Assembly: GCF_000378985.1 (NCBI RefSeq)
Contig: NZ_KB905371.1
Coordinates: 513,908-577,907 of the forward strand
From: Ensifer sp. BR816
GTDB lineage: Bacteria; Pseudomonadota; Alphaproteobacteria; Rhizobiales; Rhizobiaceae
DNA length: 64,000 nt
Direction of reading: 5' to 3'
Below are positions 8,413-17,939 of this stretch, in pieces; position 1 is the stretch's first letter, and each line of letters begins with the position of its first letter. The position numbers and the translations under genes are program-made. The notes beneath the pieces are model-generated. The model was not told the DNA's origin and searched no databases. It saw only the letters and a program-made list of their open reading frames with translations.

Positions 8413-10950
8413 TCAGGCCGCCCTCATTGTTTCCGATTGGTTGCCGTTGTTCTCACCAAGATCGAACCGGTCGACGAGTTCCTTGAGGTAGTCCGCCTCG
8501 CCCGACAGGGTCCAGCTCGCGGCTTCGGTTTCCTCGGCCATGGCCGCATTGCTCTGCGTCAACTGGTCGAGCCGGGTGATCGCGCCATTGACCTCGGCGA
8601 TCGAGGCGGCCTGCTCCCGGCTCGACAGCGCAATCGCCTCGATCTCAGTCGAGATGCCGAGGATGTGGTTGGAGATATCCATGAGCGCTGCTCCGGTTTC
8701 GGCGACCAGGCCGGCGCCTGTGCCGACTTCGGCGGTGGCATTTCCGATCAGCGTGGCAATCTCCCTGGCGGCCCCGGCGGAGCGCTGCGCAAGCTCCCGC
8801 ACCTCCTGTGCGACGACGGCAAACCCCTTGCCGGCTTCGCCAGCGCGCGCCGCCTCGATCCCCGCATTGAGCGCCAACAGGTTGATCTGGAAGGCGATGT
8901 CGTCGATGACCTCGATGATGCTGCCGATCCGGCTGGAGGCAGCCTCGATGCGCCCCATCGCCTCAGTCGCATTGCCGACGACAACGGTAGACCGGTCGGC
9001 TCCCTGCTTTGCCTTCGAAACGGTGCGGTCGGCATTCGCCGCCTGGTCCGCCGCCTTGCGGATCGTGGCAGCGATCTGGTCGACGGCTGCGGCCGTTTCT
9101 TCGAGCGACGCGGCTTGCTCTTCGGTGCGGCCCGAGAGCGCTTTGGCCCCCTCGGCCATCTGACGGCCGCTTCCCTGAATTACTGATGAAGTCGTGCGGA
9201 TGTCGACAAGGGTTTGCCGCAAGCCGGCGACGGCGGCGTTGAAATCGGTGCGCAGCTTGTCGAGCGTCGGGGCAAAGGGTGCTTCGATCGTAAAGGTCAG
9301 CCGGCCCTTCGCCATGGCGTCGAGCCCGTCCGCCAAGGCATCGACGGCGAAGGCGACTTCGGCATCGCGGCGGGATTTGTCCGCCTCGTTGCGGCCACGT
9401 TCGGCGTCGGCTGCGGCGCGTTCCTGCTCGGACCGCTGTTCGAGAACGACCTTCGCCTTCGCATTGGTCTTGAAGACGGCAAGCGCACGCGCCATCTCGC
9501 CGATCTCGTCGGCACGGTTCTGATTGCCGACAGCCGTGTCGAGCATGCCGCCGGCGAGGTTGCGCATCGCCTGGGTGATCTGGCCGATTGGTCCCTTCAA
9601 CGTAAGCACCAGCGCCGCTCCGCAAACCAGCGCGATGATCACGCCCAGCGCCATCGCACCGACGGACAGCATGTTGGCATCCTGGCTCTGGCGGCCGGCC
9701 GCGCTCTGCTGCAGATCGGCGAACAGCGAAAGCTCATTGCCGATCTGGTCGATCTCGGCGGCGGCGCCCTCAAATTGCTCGGCTCGCTTGCCGGTGGCGT
9801 CGACGAGTTCAGTCGTGGACTGCTCAATCCTGTCGAAAGACGGCGCGAGCTTTGCCGACTGCTCCCCGGCGAAAGCGAGCTCGCCCGCCGATCCGGTCAG
9901 CGCAAAGAGTGCTTTCCGGCATTCCGCGAGATGCGTCGCGAGCGTCGACTGCTTTTCCACTGAGCGGTCGAGCATGAACTCGGCAAGCGCGATGCGGGTC
10001 AGGTAGATGGCATCAGTGAGATGCCGCGTGTCCTGGATCACGAGCCCGGCCTTGGCGAGCGAGGTCCCGAGCTCATCGAACGTGGCGGACACGTCCTGCA
10101 TCTTCAGGGTCGCCGCCGCTTCGAGCGGCTCCTTCAGCGTTTTGAACTCAGCGAAGACATCGACGATTTTCTGGATGTTTTCCGGCTGGCGCGCCGTGTC
10201 GTCCACGAGCGCCTTTAATGCCTTCGCGCTGCCCGAGAATGCCTTGCCCAGCGATTTGGAATTTTTCGGTAATGCCACCGAAAGCAGCTTCTGGTGGACC
10301 TTCAGGTCGCCCATTGCCGCGGCGAGCCGCTGATACCCTGCGCTGTCATCCTTGCGTGCGGCAAATGCGTCTCCCAGCGCAGCAACAAAGCTTGTCGCCG
10401 AGAGGATCTTCTGCACGTCGCGCAATTTCTGCTTGGCGTCGTCTTCCTGGGACCTGAATGACGTGTCATACGCGGCGGCGGCGGCGAGCAGATCCGTCTG
10501 CGACGTGTTGATGACGTCCAGCGCGTCCTTGATGCCGGCCTCGAGCCGCGCTTCATCGGCATGCAGCGCCCAGAGGTCGTCCATCCGGCCGCTGATCGCG
10601 GCGAGTGCTGTCGAGGCGCTGTCGAGCTCCGCCCAGCCTTCGGATTGAGGCGTCAGGCGTGCACGGGCGGCGTCGAGCGCGCTGCGCTGCTCCTCGAGCC
10701 GCGTAAAGACGAGCCCCCGGTTCTCGTCGGTCGTCTGATCGAGGAAGCTGATCATCGCGACATAGACATCCTTGAAGCCACGCAGCGATGCCGCAACGTC
10801 ATTGGATATCGCCATGCGGTTCTGCAGCAGCCCCGATGCCAATATCCCGGTCACACCGACCGCCGTAATGCTCATGATGAAGGGCAATACCAGCAGCATC
10901 ACCTTCGTACGGATTTTGAAGCGCGAGAGGAGACGATCGACCCAGCCCAT
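8413..10950 (-). CDS. Methyl-accepting chemotaxis protein
   Basis: The 845-residue chemoreceptor has an N-terminal membrane segment (about residues 14-36), a long mainly helical periplasmic sensor region, a second membrane segment near 420-445, a HAMP domain with a second HAMP-like unit, and a C-terminal signalling domain whose hairpin tip contains the conserved stretch GKGFAVVAQEVRELAQRSA. It should relay ligand binding to CheA/CheW. The ligand is not predictable. The open frame reaches 11064, but ATG 10950 is chosen because AGGGATG lies upstream and the membrane helix then starts in the normal place. No che genes are adjacent, so it is an orphan receptor. Confidence 0.88.
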   Translation of the reverse strand: MGWVDRLLSRFKIRTKVMLLVLPFIMSITAVGVTGILASGLLQNRMAISNDVAASLRGFKDVYVAMISFLDQTTDENRGLVFTRLEEQRSALDAARARLTPQSEGWAELDSASTALAAISGRMDDLWALHADEARLEAGIKDALDVINTSQTDLLAAAAAYDTSFRSQEDDAKQKLRDVQKILSATSFVAALGDAFAARKDDSAGYQRLAAAMGDLKVHQKLLSVALPKNSKSLGKAFSGSAKALKALVDDTARQPENIQKIVDVFAEFKTLKEPLEAAATLKMQDVSATFDELGTSLAKAGLVIQDTRHLTDAIYLTRIALAEFMLDRSVEKQSTLATHLAECRKALFALTGSAGELAFAGEQSAKLAPSFDRIEQSTTELVDATGKRAEQFEGAAAEIDQIGNELSLFADLQQSAAGRQSQDANMLSVGAMALGVIIALVCGAALVLTLKGPIGQITQAMRNLAGGMLDTAVGNQNRADEIGEMARALAVFKTNAKAKVVLEQRSEQERAAADAERGRNEADKSRRDAEVAFAVDALADGLDAMAKGRLTFTIEAPFAPTLDKLRTDFNAAVAGLRQTLVDIRTTSSVIQGSGRQMAEGAKALSGRTEEQAASLEETAAAVDQIAATIRKAADQAANADRTVSKAKQGADRSTVVVGNATEAMGRIEAASSRIGSIIEVIDDIAFQINLLALNAGIEAARAGEAGKGFAVVAQEVRELAQRSAGAAREIATLIGNATAEVGTGAGLVAETGAALMDISNHILGISTEIEAIALSSREQAASIAEVNGAITRLDQLTQSNAAMAEETEAASWTLSGEADYLKELVDRFDLGENNGNQSETMRAA

Positions 10951-11356
10951 GAGACATCCCTGAATTATAATGAAGTAGCAGTCGCGATTGTGCGTCGCAG
11001 CATCGCCCCATCGATAGGTGGGCATCGGATAACAATTCGATAACGGCGGGGCGAATAAACCCACATGTCACGCAATATTCACACAAGGTAATTTATATTA
11101 CTTTTCAAACACCTCGCGCCCACATGGCCGCCGCAGCTAACAGCGTCAGAGGTGAGCCGGCGGACGTCTGCTGAGCCAATTGCCGAAGAACCGGCCTCTG
11201 GAAATTTATCACTGAGGTAACGCCGGCATGTGTGCGAGCGCCTTCCCGCATTCGATGCTTAAACCTGACGCGCTGTCCTTCAATACCAGGAGGGATCGTC
11301 ACGCCATTGTTGTTTGCGCGCTGTAGCCTCTCGCCAGAGTTGGAAAGGGGCTGGCA
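10951..11356. other. Divergent intergenic region
   Basis: This separates the chemoreceptor from the protease-nuclease gene and must hold both promoters. I see no coding frame with recognisable content and no clear operator symmetry. Confidence 0.4.
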
Positions 11357-13354
11357 ATGGAAATTTCAAAATTCGCTGACGAACAACTGGTCGATGAAAT
11401 CGCCGCGGGCCGCGAGGCGACGCCCGAGGTGGACCCCATGCGGTTGATCGAGCAAGTCGTCCACCGGGCGAGGGCCGGTGCCGGCGTGAATTTCGACGTT
11501 TTCGAGTCCCTCATCGGCGCAAACGATCTCGTCGAAATCAACTATCTCGAGCGTGGTCTGATGGCAGCCCGCGCCGTCTGCAGGATCAATGTCGCCGCGC
11601 CTGTGGGCGATGGCAGCGACTGGGGGACAGGGTTTCTGATCGGCCCGCGACTGCTGTTGACCAACAACCACGTCATCGACTCGCCTGAAGACGCTCTCAA
11701 GGCAACGGTCGAGTTCGGTTACGAACTCGACGCCGAAGGCCGTCTGAAGCGCACGACCCGCTTCCGCCTTTCCCCGCAAGACGGTTTCGTGACCAGCCCA
11801 AAGGATGCCCTCGACTATACGATCGTCGCGATCGCCGAAAGCAGTGAGGATGGCGCCACGCCGATCTCGGATCTTGGTTTTCTGCGCCTCGACGCACGCA
11901 CGGGCAAGACGGAGGTCGGCCAGTACGCGACGATCATTCAGCATCCCGATGCCAAGACAAAGCGCATCTCGCTCCGGGAAAACAAGTTCGTCAAATATGG
12001 CGACGACGCGGATCCGGAACGCGACAACTTCCTCTGGTACTCGTCCGACACCGCCAACGGATCTTCGGGCGCGGCCGTGTTCACCGATGCATGGCAGGTG
12101 GTTTGCTTGCATCACGCAGGTGTTCCTGACCGCAGCATGATCGATGGTGAGGAACACTGGGCGCTGACCGACAAGACCACCGCGCCGGCCCGCATCGCCA
12201 TCAACCTGCCCGTTGAGAAAGTGAAGTGGCTCGCCAACGAAGGCGTTCGCATTTCCAAGCTGATCGCTGACGTTCAACAGCGGACTGCAGTTCCCGGCTT
12301 CGCGCGCTCGACTCTGGTCGATGACCTTATCGCTGATGCGACCGGGGTGAAGCCGTTTGCCGGCACAGCGCCAGCAGAGAGCATCATCGGTCCACCGCTC
12401 ATCGCCGCCGCACCGGCCTTGCGGCTTGTAGCTGCCGAGGCCAGACGCCGGCCGACGCGGCATACCCATCCGGCCAATTACTTCGATGGACGCGTAGGCT
12501 ATCAGCCAAAATTCCTGCCCGTCGAAATCGCGCTTCCGACGCTTGGGGCCAATGCGCTGCGGCATGGAACGCCTGCGAAGGTCGCCGGCGCTATCGATGA
12601 CGTTCTGCGCTACCAGCATTTTTCTGTCGTCTTGAACGCCGATCCCAAACGCAAGATGGCCTATTACACGGCCGTGAATATCGACGGTGCCCGCTGGACG
12701 AACCTGGAACGGGGAAATGACGTGTGGTTTTACGATCCGCGCGTGCCCGAGGAACTGCAAAACGGCGACGAGCTCTATGGCAACGAGCCTGTTCCCTCGA
12801 AGAACTATTTCGACCGCGGTCACCTGGTGCGCCGCCTCGATCCGGTTTGGGGAGAGATCCGCGTCGCCAAACAGGCAAATGACGACACGTTTCAGTGGAC
12901 CAATTGCTCGCCGCAATATTGGGGCTTCAATCAGGGCGCCGATCTGTGGCAGGGGCTGGAGAATTTCCTGCTCTACAACACCGACGACGAGGATGTGCAG
13001 GCGTCCGTCTTCTCCGGCCCGCTCTTCCGCTCGGACGATGAAGAGCAAAGGGGAATTCTGATCCCGCAGTTTTTCTGGAAGGTGATTGCCGTCACCGACA
13101 AGAACGAGAGACTCTTTACCAGCGGCTACATGGTCAGCCAGCAGGATTATGCGCTCAACATTCCGTTCGAACGCCTGCCGATCGGTCCGAACAGCACAAA
13201 ACCGGGTCAGAATTTCCAGGTGCCGGTGGCAAAAATCGTCGAAGACACGGGTATCGTTTTTGCGGACGACGTTCTCACCGCCGACGTCTATTCCGGGCCG
13301 TCAACCGGTCGAGCATTGCGGACCGTCGCGGATATCGAGCATCCACGGCGGTGA
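11357..13354 (+). CDS. Trypsin-like serine protease fused to DNA/RNA non-specific endonuclease
   Basis: The 665-residue protein joins two enzymes. The N-terminal half is a trypsin-like protease with the triad in order: H105 in NNHVID, D153 in ALDYTIVA and S237 in NGSSGAAVF. The C-terminal part (about residues 390-650) is a NUC1-type nuclease, with the DRGH motif ending at H489 and the following TNCSPQ and GFNQG segments that supply metal-binding asparagines. There is no signal peptide, so it probably acts in the cytoplasm. The start ATG is preceded by AAAGGGG. Protease-nuclease fusions suggest a proteolytically controlled or self-activated nuclease, for example in defence or cell suicide; that role is inference. 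Confidence 0.82.
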   Translation: MEISKFADEQLVDEIAAGREATPEVDPMRLIEQVVHRARAGAGVNFDVFESLIGANDLVEINYLERGLMAARAVCRINVAAPVGDGSDWGTGFLIGPRLLLTNNHVIDSPEDALKATVEFGYELDAEGRLKRTTRFRLSPQDGFVTSPKDALDYTIVAIAESSEDGATPISDLGFLRLDARTGKTEVGQYATIIQHPDAKTKRISLRENKFVKYGDDADPERDNFLWYSSDTANGSSGAAVFTDAWQVVCLHHAGVPDRSMIDGEEHWALTDKTTAPARIAINLPVEKVKWLANEGVRISKLIADVQQRTAVPGFARSTLVDDLIADATGVKPFAGTAPAESIIGPPLIAAAPALRLVAAEARRRPTRHTHPANYFDGRVGYQPKFLPVEIALPTLGANALRHGTPAKVAGAIDDVLRYQHFSVVLNADPKRKMAYYTAVNIDGARWTNLERGNDVWFYDPRVPEELQNGDELYGNEPVPSKNYFDRGHLVRRLDPVWGEIRVAKQANDDTFQWTNCSPQYWGFNQGADLWQGLENFLLYNTDDEDVQASVFSGPLFRSDDEEQRGILIPQFFWKVIAVTDKNERLFTSGYMVSQQDYALNIPFERLPIGPNSTKPGQNFQVPVAKIVEDTGIVFADDVLTADVYSGPSTGRALRTVADIEHPRR

Positions 13355-13924
13355 TCGTGCAAAGCCGCACTTCATCCAAGGTTGTTTCAAGGGTTCGCGG
13401 TCGCCTCGTTCAGTCAAGGGTCGCCAGTTGCGCGGCCGGCCCTCTGATCGCCCGCGAGGATCTGACTCCCTGGACGTCCCGCGGAGTGTCTACCAATCGG
13501 GCCTGTTCGGGAGGGACATTCGGCTTCTCGACGGATGTTCTCTGTTCACGCTCGCGATCGCATGGCGTGGAACGGTCATAGCATTGCGAAAGGCCGCTTC
13601 TGACCGCCGCCGGAGCCGGCCTGACGGGCGGCGCCTCAATCGTCGTGACCTAAACTCGAAGGGGCATGGTGATGGCAGAGGCGCACCGATGCACCGGCTT
13701 CAAGCAGCCGAACCGTTAGCCTGATCTCTCATCCCTTAATTAGCGATTTTTCATACTTGACTATGACATTCACCTTTAAATAGAAGAAGCCGAGCGCTGG
13801 CGGAATCACTTCGATGGCGTTCCGCTTTGAGTTTCAATGAGAAATGAGTCGGTGCTGCGCAATTGGCATGCCCTCGCTCCGAGGTGCGTGTGTGTTCGCG
13901 CGCGCCTTTCGGGAGGACAAGAAA
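13355..13924. other. Intergenic region without recognised features
   Basis: Several short frames exist, but none shows recognisable protein content or a convincing ribosome-binding site. Nothing repeated or strongly structured was seen. Confidence 0.4.
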
Positions 13925-14560
13925 TTGAACGGTCTTGAGTCTTTGTTGTCTTTCACGCCGGCGCTGCAGCCGCAAAGCCTATCCTATGTCCGGACGTTCC
14001 TGAGGCTCGTCCATTTCGCCGGCCTGGTCATCGGATTTGGCGGGGCCGTGTTTCTCGATCTGTTCATCGCGCGCTATCGCCGCATGACCATGACGGCAGA
14101 GCTTATCAGCAACATCGAGTGGGTCAGCCGGTTTGTCGCCCTGGGTCTCCTGTTGCTGTGGATTTCCGGCGCCGGATTCCTCCTACTCTATCAGATGAGT
14201 GAGCCGGAAAAGCTGATGAACCCAAAAATCTGGGCCAAGGTCACCATCGTCGCCATTCTGTCAATCAACGGCTTTGCCATTCACCGGCTTGTCCTGCCGT
14301 TCCTTCGCCGGCGGATTGGAAGTCAACTGCTGGCGGGACTGAAACCGAGGACGAAAGTCGCGCTGATCTGGTGCGGTGTTGTCTCTGCGGTATCCTGGAG
14401 CGTGCCCGTGGTGCTCGGCGCTGCACCGCAGCTCAATTTTGCCGTACCGTGCACCGCCATCCTGGGCGCCTACGCTCTGGCGTTGGCTCAGGCTTTCCTG
14501 ATCGCTGTCTTTGTGCTGCGAGACAGAGGCGAAGTCGCGAAGGTATCTGGACCATGCTAA
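13925..14560 (+). CDS. Integral membrane protein of unknown function
   Basis: The 211-residue product has about five hydrophobic helices (for example LVIGFGGAVFLDLFIA, FVALGLLLLWISGAGFLLLY, VTIVAILSINGFAI and a long C-terminal pair) and resembles small DUF2269-like membrane proteins. The frame is open from 13844, but the TTG at 13925 is preferred: GGGAGGA lies seven bases upstream, whereas the upstream ATGs have no good ribosome site and would add a charged, non-conserved-looking leader. No operon partner is obvious. Function is unknown. Confidence 0.6.
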   Translation: MNGLESLLSFTPALQPQSLSYVRTFLRLVHFAGLVIGFGGAVFLDLFIARYRRMTMTAELISNIEWVSRFVALGLLLLWISGAGFLLLYQMSEPEKLMNPKIWAKVTIVAILSINGFAIHRLVLPFLRRRIGSQLLAGLKPRTKVALIWCGVVSAVSWSVPVVLGAAPQLNFAVPCTAILGAYALALAQAFLIAVFVLRDRGEVAKVSGPC

Positions 14561-14622
14561 AAAATTGGCCTGCAAGACCTCTCCGCTGAACAGGAAACAT
14601 TCGTCGCCAAACGCGCCGAACC

Positions 14623-14829
14623 TCAAGACAGCCCTGCGACAATTGTTAAGCCGAAATCATCACGAATCCCGGCCTGATAGGCAGCAATCAGCTTTGCAGC
14701 GAGCGCTTCGGCCTCTTCTGACTTACGCGACAATGCCCGCCTTTGCAGTTCGAGGTGGAGTGCGCTTTCGATCATTTCCAATTCCTCGGATCCAAGTGGA
14801 TCGAAACTCAAGGGTCGCGTGAAATCCAT
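14623..14829 (-). CDS. Small helical protein of unknown function
   Basis: The 68-residue product is mostly helical and charged, with the core PLSFDPLGSEELEMIESALH followed by a basic-acidic helix ending AALIAAYQAG-like. The ATG at 14829 has AGAGGGG at proper spacing, which supports a real gene. The sequence looks like small conserved hypothetical proteins of rhizobia. It is convergent with the membrane protein gene. Confidence 0.55.
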   Translation of the reverse strand: MDFTRPLSFDPLGSEELEMIESALHLELQRRALSRKSEEAEALAAKLIAAYQAGIRDDFGLTIVAGLS

Positions 14830-14911
14830 CGTATCCCCTCTGACGATGCCGATGCGGCGCCGATTGAATATCTAGGCTGGTTGATCGAGATCGCCAGCCC
14901 TCTGACGATTC

Positions 14912-14983
14912 GCTGTGACGGCGTCACGACACGAAAGTACCGAATCTGTCCGGACTTTTGAGAACGTATCCAGGACTCAAGTT
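14912..14983 (+). repeat. Solo Tn3-type transposon terminus
   Basis: About 50 bases here match, in inverted orientation, the right end of the Tn3-family element at 28605-28655: a 21-base identical block (ACGGCGTCACGACACGAAAGT) followed by GAATCTGTCCG and TTTGAGAAC. The next bases (GTATCCAGGACTCAAGTTG) also resemble the inside of the element's left end near 22048-22066. No transposase adjoins it, so it is a stray left-type end. Confidence 0.7.
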
Positions 14984-15201
14984 GCAAATAGAAGGCAAGA
15001 GGAGATCGGCTGCTCGGCAGGTTTTGCGAAGCAGTTGGATCGGCTGAAGCTGGACAGGGCTGGAGGTGGAACTCAGAGACGACGGTTGATCAGACTCTCA
15101 TTCCCTCCCGCAAAAGCCCTTGCTTAGACGGCGTTTCCTATCGGTGTACTGCGCAGGCGCAAGTGCATTACTTTCAGTTTGCTCGGGCGTTGCGTGCTTC
15201 A

Positions 15202-16100
15202 CTAATCCGCGGTTTTTGGCTTATCCTCAGCGCACTCGACGAGAACATTGACTGTATCCTGCAATATAGGTCCAAGATGCCGACCCTTTTGCCAGAACAC
15301 GACATAGTGATACAGGGCGCTCGGCTCGAAGGGGCGGATCTCGACGGGAAAAGACGCAAACTGCCGGGCCGCAAAAGTGTTGCTGCTCGAAATGCCGAGC
15401 CCAGCGGCGACGAAGCTGACCTCCTGGCCGATAATGTCCACCTGGATAGCCAAATGCGGCTCTACGCCCATGTATCTCAGGGCGTTTTCGTTCATGAGAT
15501 GCGATTGCATCTGCGGTTCGATATCCGCAAGCGGTTCGCCGACCAAGTCTTCCGGTCTGATGATGTCCTTTTGCGACAACCGGTGGGCCGGGTGGAAAAT
15601 GCAGACATTCGTCGCCGTCGTCGCCGGGCGCCAGTCGAAGACGTTTTCATCCAGTGGCAGCCGGGCAAGCCCGAGGTCCGCACGTCCTTGGAGCACGTGG
15701 TCCGCCACCTCCCGATAGGTGCCGGATTTTAGGTGGACCGCCGCGATCGGCTGGCGTGAACGCAGCTTACGGATGGCCTCAGGAAGAAGTTGGAGCGAGA
15801 AGACATGTGGCGCCGCGATGCTGATCGTGTCGCTGTCGATGCCCTTCAGGGAGGAGACAGTCCTAGCGATCCTTTCCATCTGCACGAAGGTCGCATCGGC
15901 ATCGCGAAAGAGGGTCATCGTTTGTCCCGCACGAACAGTTGCACGCCAAGCAGGGCCTCCAACTGCTTGATCTGCTGGCTGACGGCAGGCTGGGTGATGT
16001 CGAGGGCCTTCGCGGCCGCCCGCTCCGAGCCTGTTCTGACGACCTCGCGCAGAATCTGAAGCTGGCGGAGCGTGACGCCTGTCCCTGCGATTACCACCAT
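15202..16100 (-). pseudogene. LysR-family regulator, frameshifted after the DNA-binding domain
   Basis: From ATG 16100 the frame gives a normal LysR helix-turn-helix (VTLRQLQILREVVRTGSERA, then ITQPAVSQQIKQLEALLG) and runs into a TGA at 15915-15917 right after FVRDKR. The effector-binding domain continues without a break in another frame (TLFRDADATFVQMERIARTV to the stop at 15202). A deletion of about four bases at CGATGA would explain it, since VRDKRGMTL is the usual text here. The gene is divergent from the ABC importer at 16458, which it probably controlled. A sequencing error would restore a 300-residue regulator. Confidence 0.75.
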
Positions 16101-16457
16101 GGTGTTTTCTCCCGCGCGCGCGCCGATTGTAGCTCTGCATGTGCAAAGATCGACTTATACCTGTTTAGAGCGGAGCTCTTCATATCTGGCCGGATGACAG
16201 TCTCAATATATAAGTCACGCTTATCGACTAATAATCTTGCTTATAAATTGACGCGGTTAAAACTAAAGGCAATTCTGACTTCAGAACGCCGCGCCAACTG
16301 ACATCGGGCGTCCCCGGAACGCAAAGTGTTCCGATATATCGAAATTCGTAACCGAAAGGGTGGTGCCGCTCCATGCGTGCAGCAAGGGCGTTGTCGTGTC
16401 CAGCATTCGGCGCAGCTGGCGCAGGCGGCAGGACGTCTTCTGCGAGGACATGGGACG
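16101..16457. promoter_or_regulatory. LysR-importer divergent promoter with candidate LysR box
   Basis: An inverted repeat ATAAG-tcacg-CTTAT lies at 16210-16224 and a further CTTAT follows about 16 bases on. This matches the short interrupted palindrome (T-N11-A type) bound by LysR proteins and sits between the divergent regulator and the importer operon. Assignment is from position and symmetry. Confidence 0.4.
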
Positions 16458-17255
16458 ATGCATGAACCGACGGTGAAAGAGCTGCCGGCACACGGCGTTC
16501 GCGCCGAGCGCATCGAAAAGCGGCTCGGCGGCAACGACGTCCTGCGCGGTGTTGACCTCATCGTTAGGACCGGCGAGATCCTCTCGATCCTCGGCAGCAG
16601 CGGTTCGGGCAAGAGCACACTTCTCCGGTGCCTCAATCTTCTGACCGTTCCCGATAGCGGCGACATCTGGGTGCATGGCGAGAAGCTGGCGATCCGATCC
16701 GAATCCCAGCATGGCGGGCAGGCCGAAATCCTCGACCATCGGCAGGTTCGAAGGGTGCGAGCTTCCATGGGCATGGTATTCCAGAGCTTCAATCTCTGGC
16801 CTCACATGACGGCACTTGAGAACGTCACGGAAGGCCCCGTCCTCGTAAAGGGAATACGGCGCAATGCAGCTGCCGATCTCGGGCGGCACTACCTTGCCAA
16901 GGTCGGGCTATCGGACAAGGCGGGCGCGTATCCGCGCCATCTATCCGGCGGCCAGCAGCAGCGCGTGGCGATTGCCCGGGCGCTTGCGATGGAGCCGCGC
17001 GTCTTGCTCTTCGACGAGCCGACTTCGGCGCTCGATCCGGAGCTGGTGGGCGAGGTGCTACGCGTCATGGCGACGCTTGCGGACGAGGGGCGCACCATGG
17101 TGATCGTCACCCACGAATTGGCCTTCGCACGCGAGGTGTCGACACGCGCGGCCTTCATGCACCGCGGGCTCATCGAAGAGGAGAGCCCGTCGCAGAAATT
17201 CTTCTCCTCTCCCGTCTCCGGCCGCCTTCGCAGCTTTCTCGCCTCACATCGATAG
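16458..17255 (+). CDS. Polar amino-acid ABC transporter ATPase
   Basis: The 265-residue ATPase has Walker A GSSGSGKST, the Q-loop MVFQSFNLWPHMTALENV, the signature LSGGQQQRVAIARAL, Walker B VLLFDEPTSALDPE and the H-loop histidine in VTHE. This is the GlnQ/HisP subfamily of importers for polar amino acids. The frame is open from 16326, but the ATG at 16458 gives the usual length. It is the first gene of an importer operon with two permeases, a racemase-like enzyme, a binding protein and a CapA-like protein. Confidence 0.88.
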   Translation: MHEPTVKELPAHGVRAERIEKRLGGNDVLRGVDLIVRTGEILSILGSSGSGKSTLLRCLNLLTVPDSGDIWVHGEKLAIRSESQHGGQAEILDHRQVRRVRASMGMVFQSFNLWPHMTALENVTEGPVLVKGIRRNAAADLGRHYLAKVGLSDKAGAYPRHLSGGQQQRVAIARALAMEPRVLLFDEPTSALDPELVGEVLRVMATLADEGRTMVIVTHELAFAREVSTRAAFMHRGLIEEESPSQKFFSSPVSGRLRSFLASHR

Positions 17256-17268
17256 AAGGATTTCGCAC

Positions 17269-17928
17269 ATGGACGGTTTCATGCTGCAGTTTGTGAACGG
17301 GCTGAAGACGACGGTACTGCTGGCACTTGTCAGCGGCGCGCTCGGCATGGCGCTCGGATTGCTTGCCGCCGCAGGACGGCTGTCGCGGTGGAGGGCGGTA
17401 AGCGTGATGGTTGGTTTCTACACGACGATTATTCGCGGCGTTCCTGAACTCATCATCATTCTGCTGATCTATTTCGGTGGAACGGTCGCCATCAGCGCCT
17501 TCTTCGGCCGCTATGTCGAGGTCAACGCGTTCCTCGCTGGGGTCGTCTCCCTCACCGTTGTCTTCGGCGCCTATACGGCAGAAATTTTTCGAGGCGCCGT
17601 GCTCAGCATACCAACAGGACAGATCGAGGCGGCCCGTTCGCTCGGGTTGCACCCATGGCAGGCCTGGCTGCTGGTCATCCTTCCGCAAATGCTGCGCATT
17701 GCTCTGCCGGCCCTTGCAAATCAATGGATCTCCCTCGTCAAGGAAACGTCACTGATCTCGATCGTCGGACTGACCGATATCATGCGCGTCGCCGCCATCG
17801 GCGCGGGCTCGTTGCGGGCGCCGCTGACATTCTATCTCGCGGCATCGGCTCTCTATCTCGCGCTGACCAGTTTGGCGCTGGTCATCTTCAATCTCCTCGA
17901 ACGGCGTTTCGCCGTTCCCGGACGGTGA
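17269..17928 (+). CDS. Amino-acid ABC transporter permease (HisQ/HisM family), first
   Basis: The 219-residue inner-membrane protein has about five membrane helices and the EAA loop of BPD permeases (GQIEAARSLGLHPWQAWLLV). It begins 13 bases after the ATPase gene, with AAGGA upstream. It should pair with the second permease at 17940 to form the channel. The substrate class is polar amino acids; the exact substrate is not evident. Confidence 0.87.
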   Translation: MDGFMLQFVNGLKTTVLLALVSGALGMALGLLAAAGRLSRWRAVSVMVGFYTTIIRGVPELIIILLIYFGGTVAISAFFGRYVEVNAFLAGVVSLTVVFGAYTAEIFRGAVLSIPTGQIEAARSLGLHPWQAWLLVILPQMLRIALPALANQWISLVKETSLISIVGLTDIMRVAAIGAGSLRAPLTFYLAASALYLALTSLALVIFNLLERRFAVPGR

Positions 17929-17939
17929 GGCGCCACGTC

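Noticed and set aside
8332..9186. Long plus-strand open frames across the chemoreceptor
   Set aside because: They are antisense to conserved chemoreceptor signalling sequence and arise from high third-position GC.
11366..13048. 560-codon minus-strand frame across the protease-nuclease gene
   Set aside because: The plus strand carries both catalytic sets; the antisense product shows no domain.
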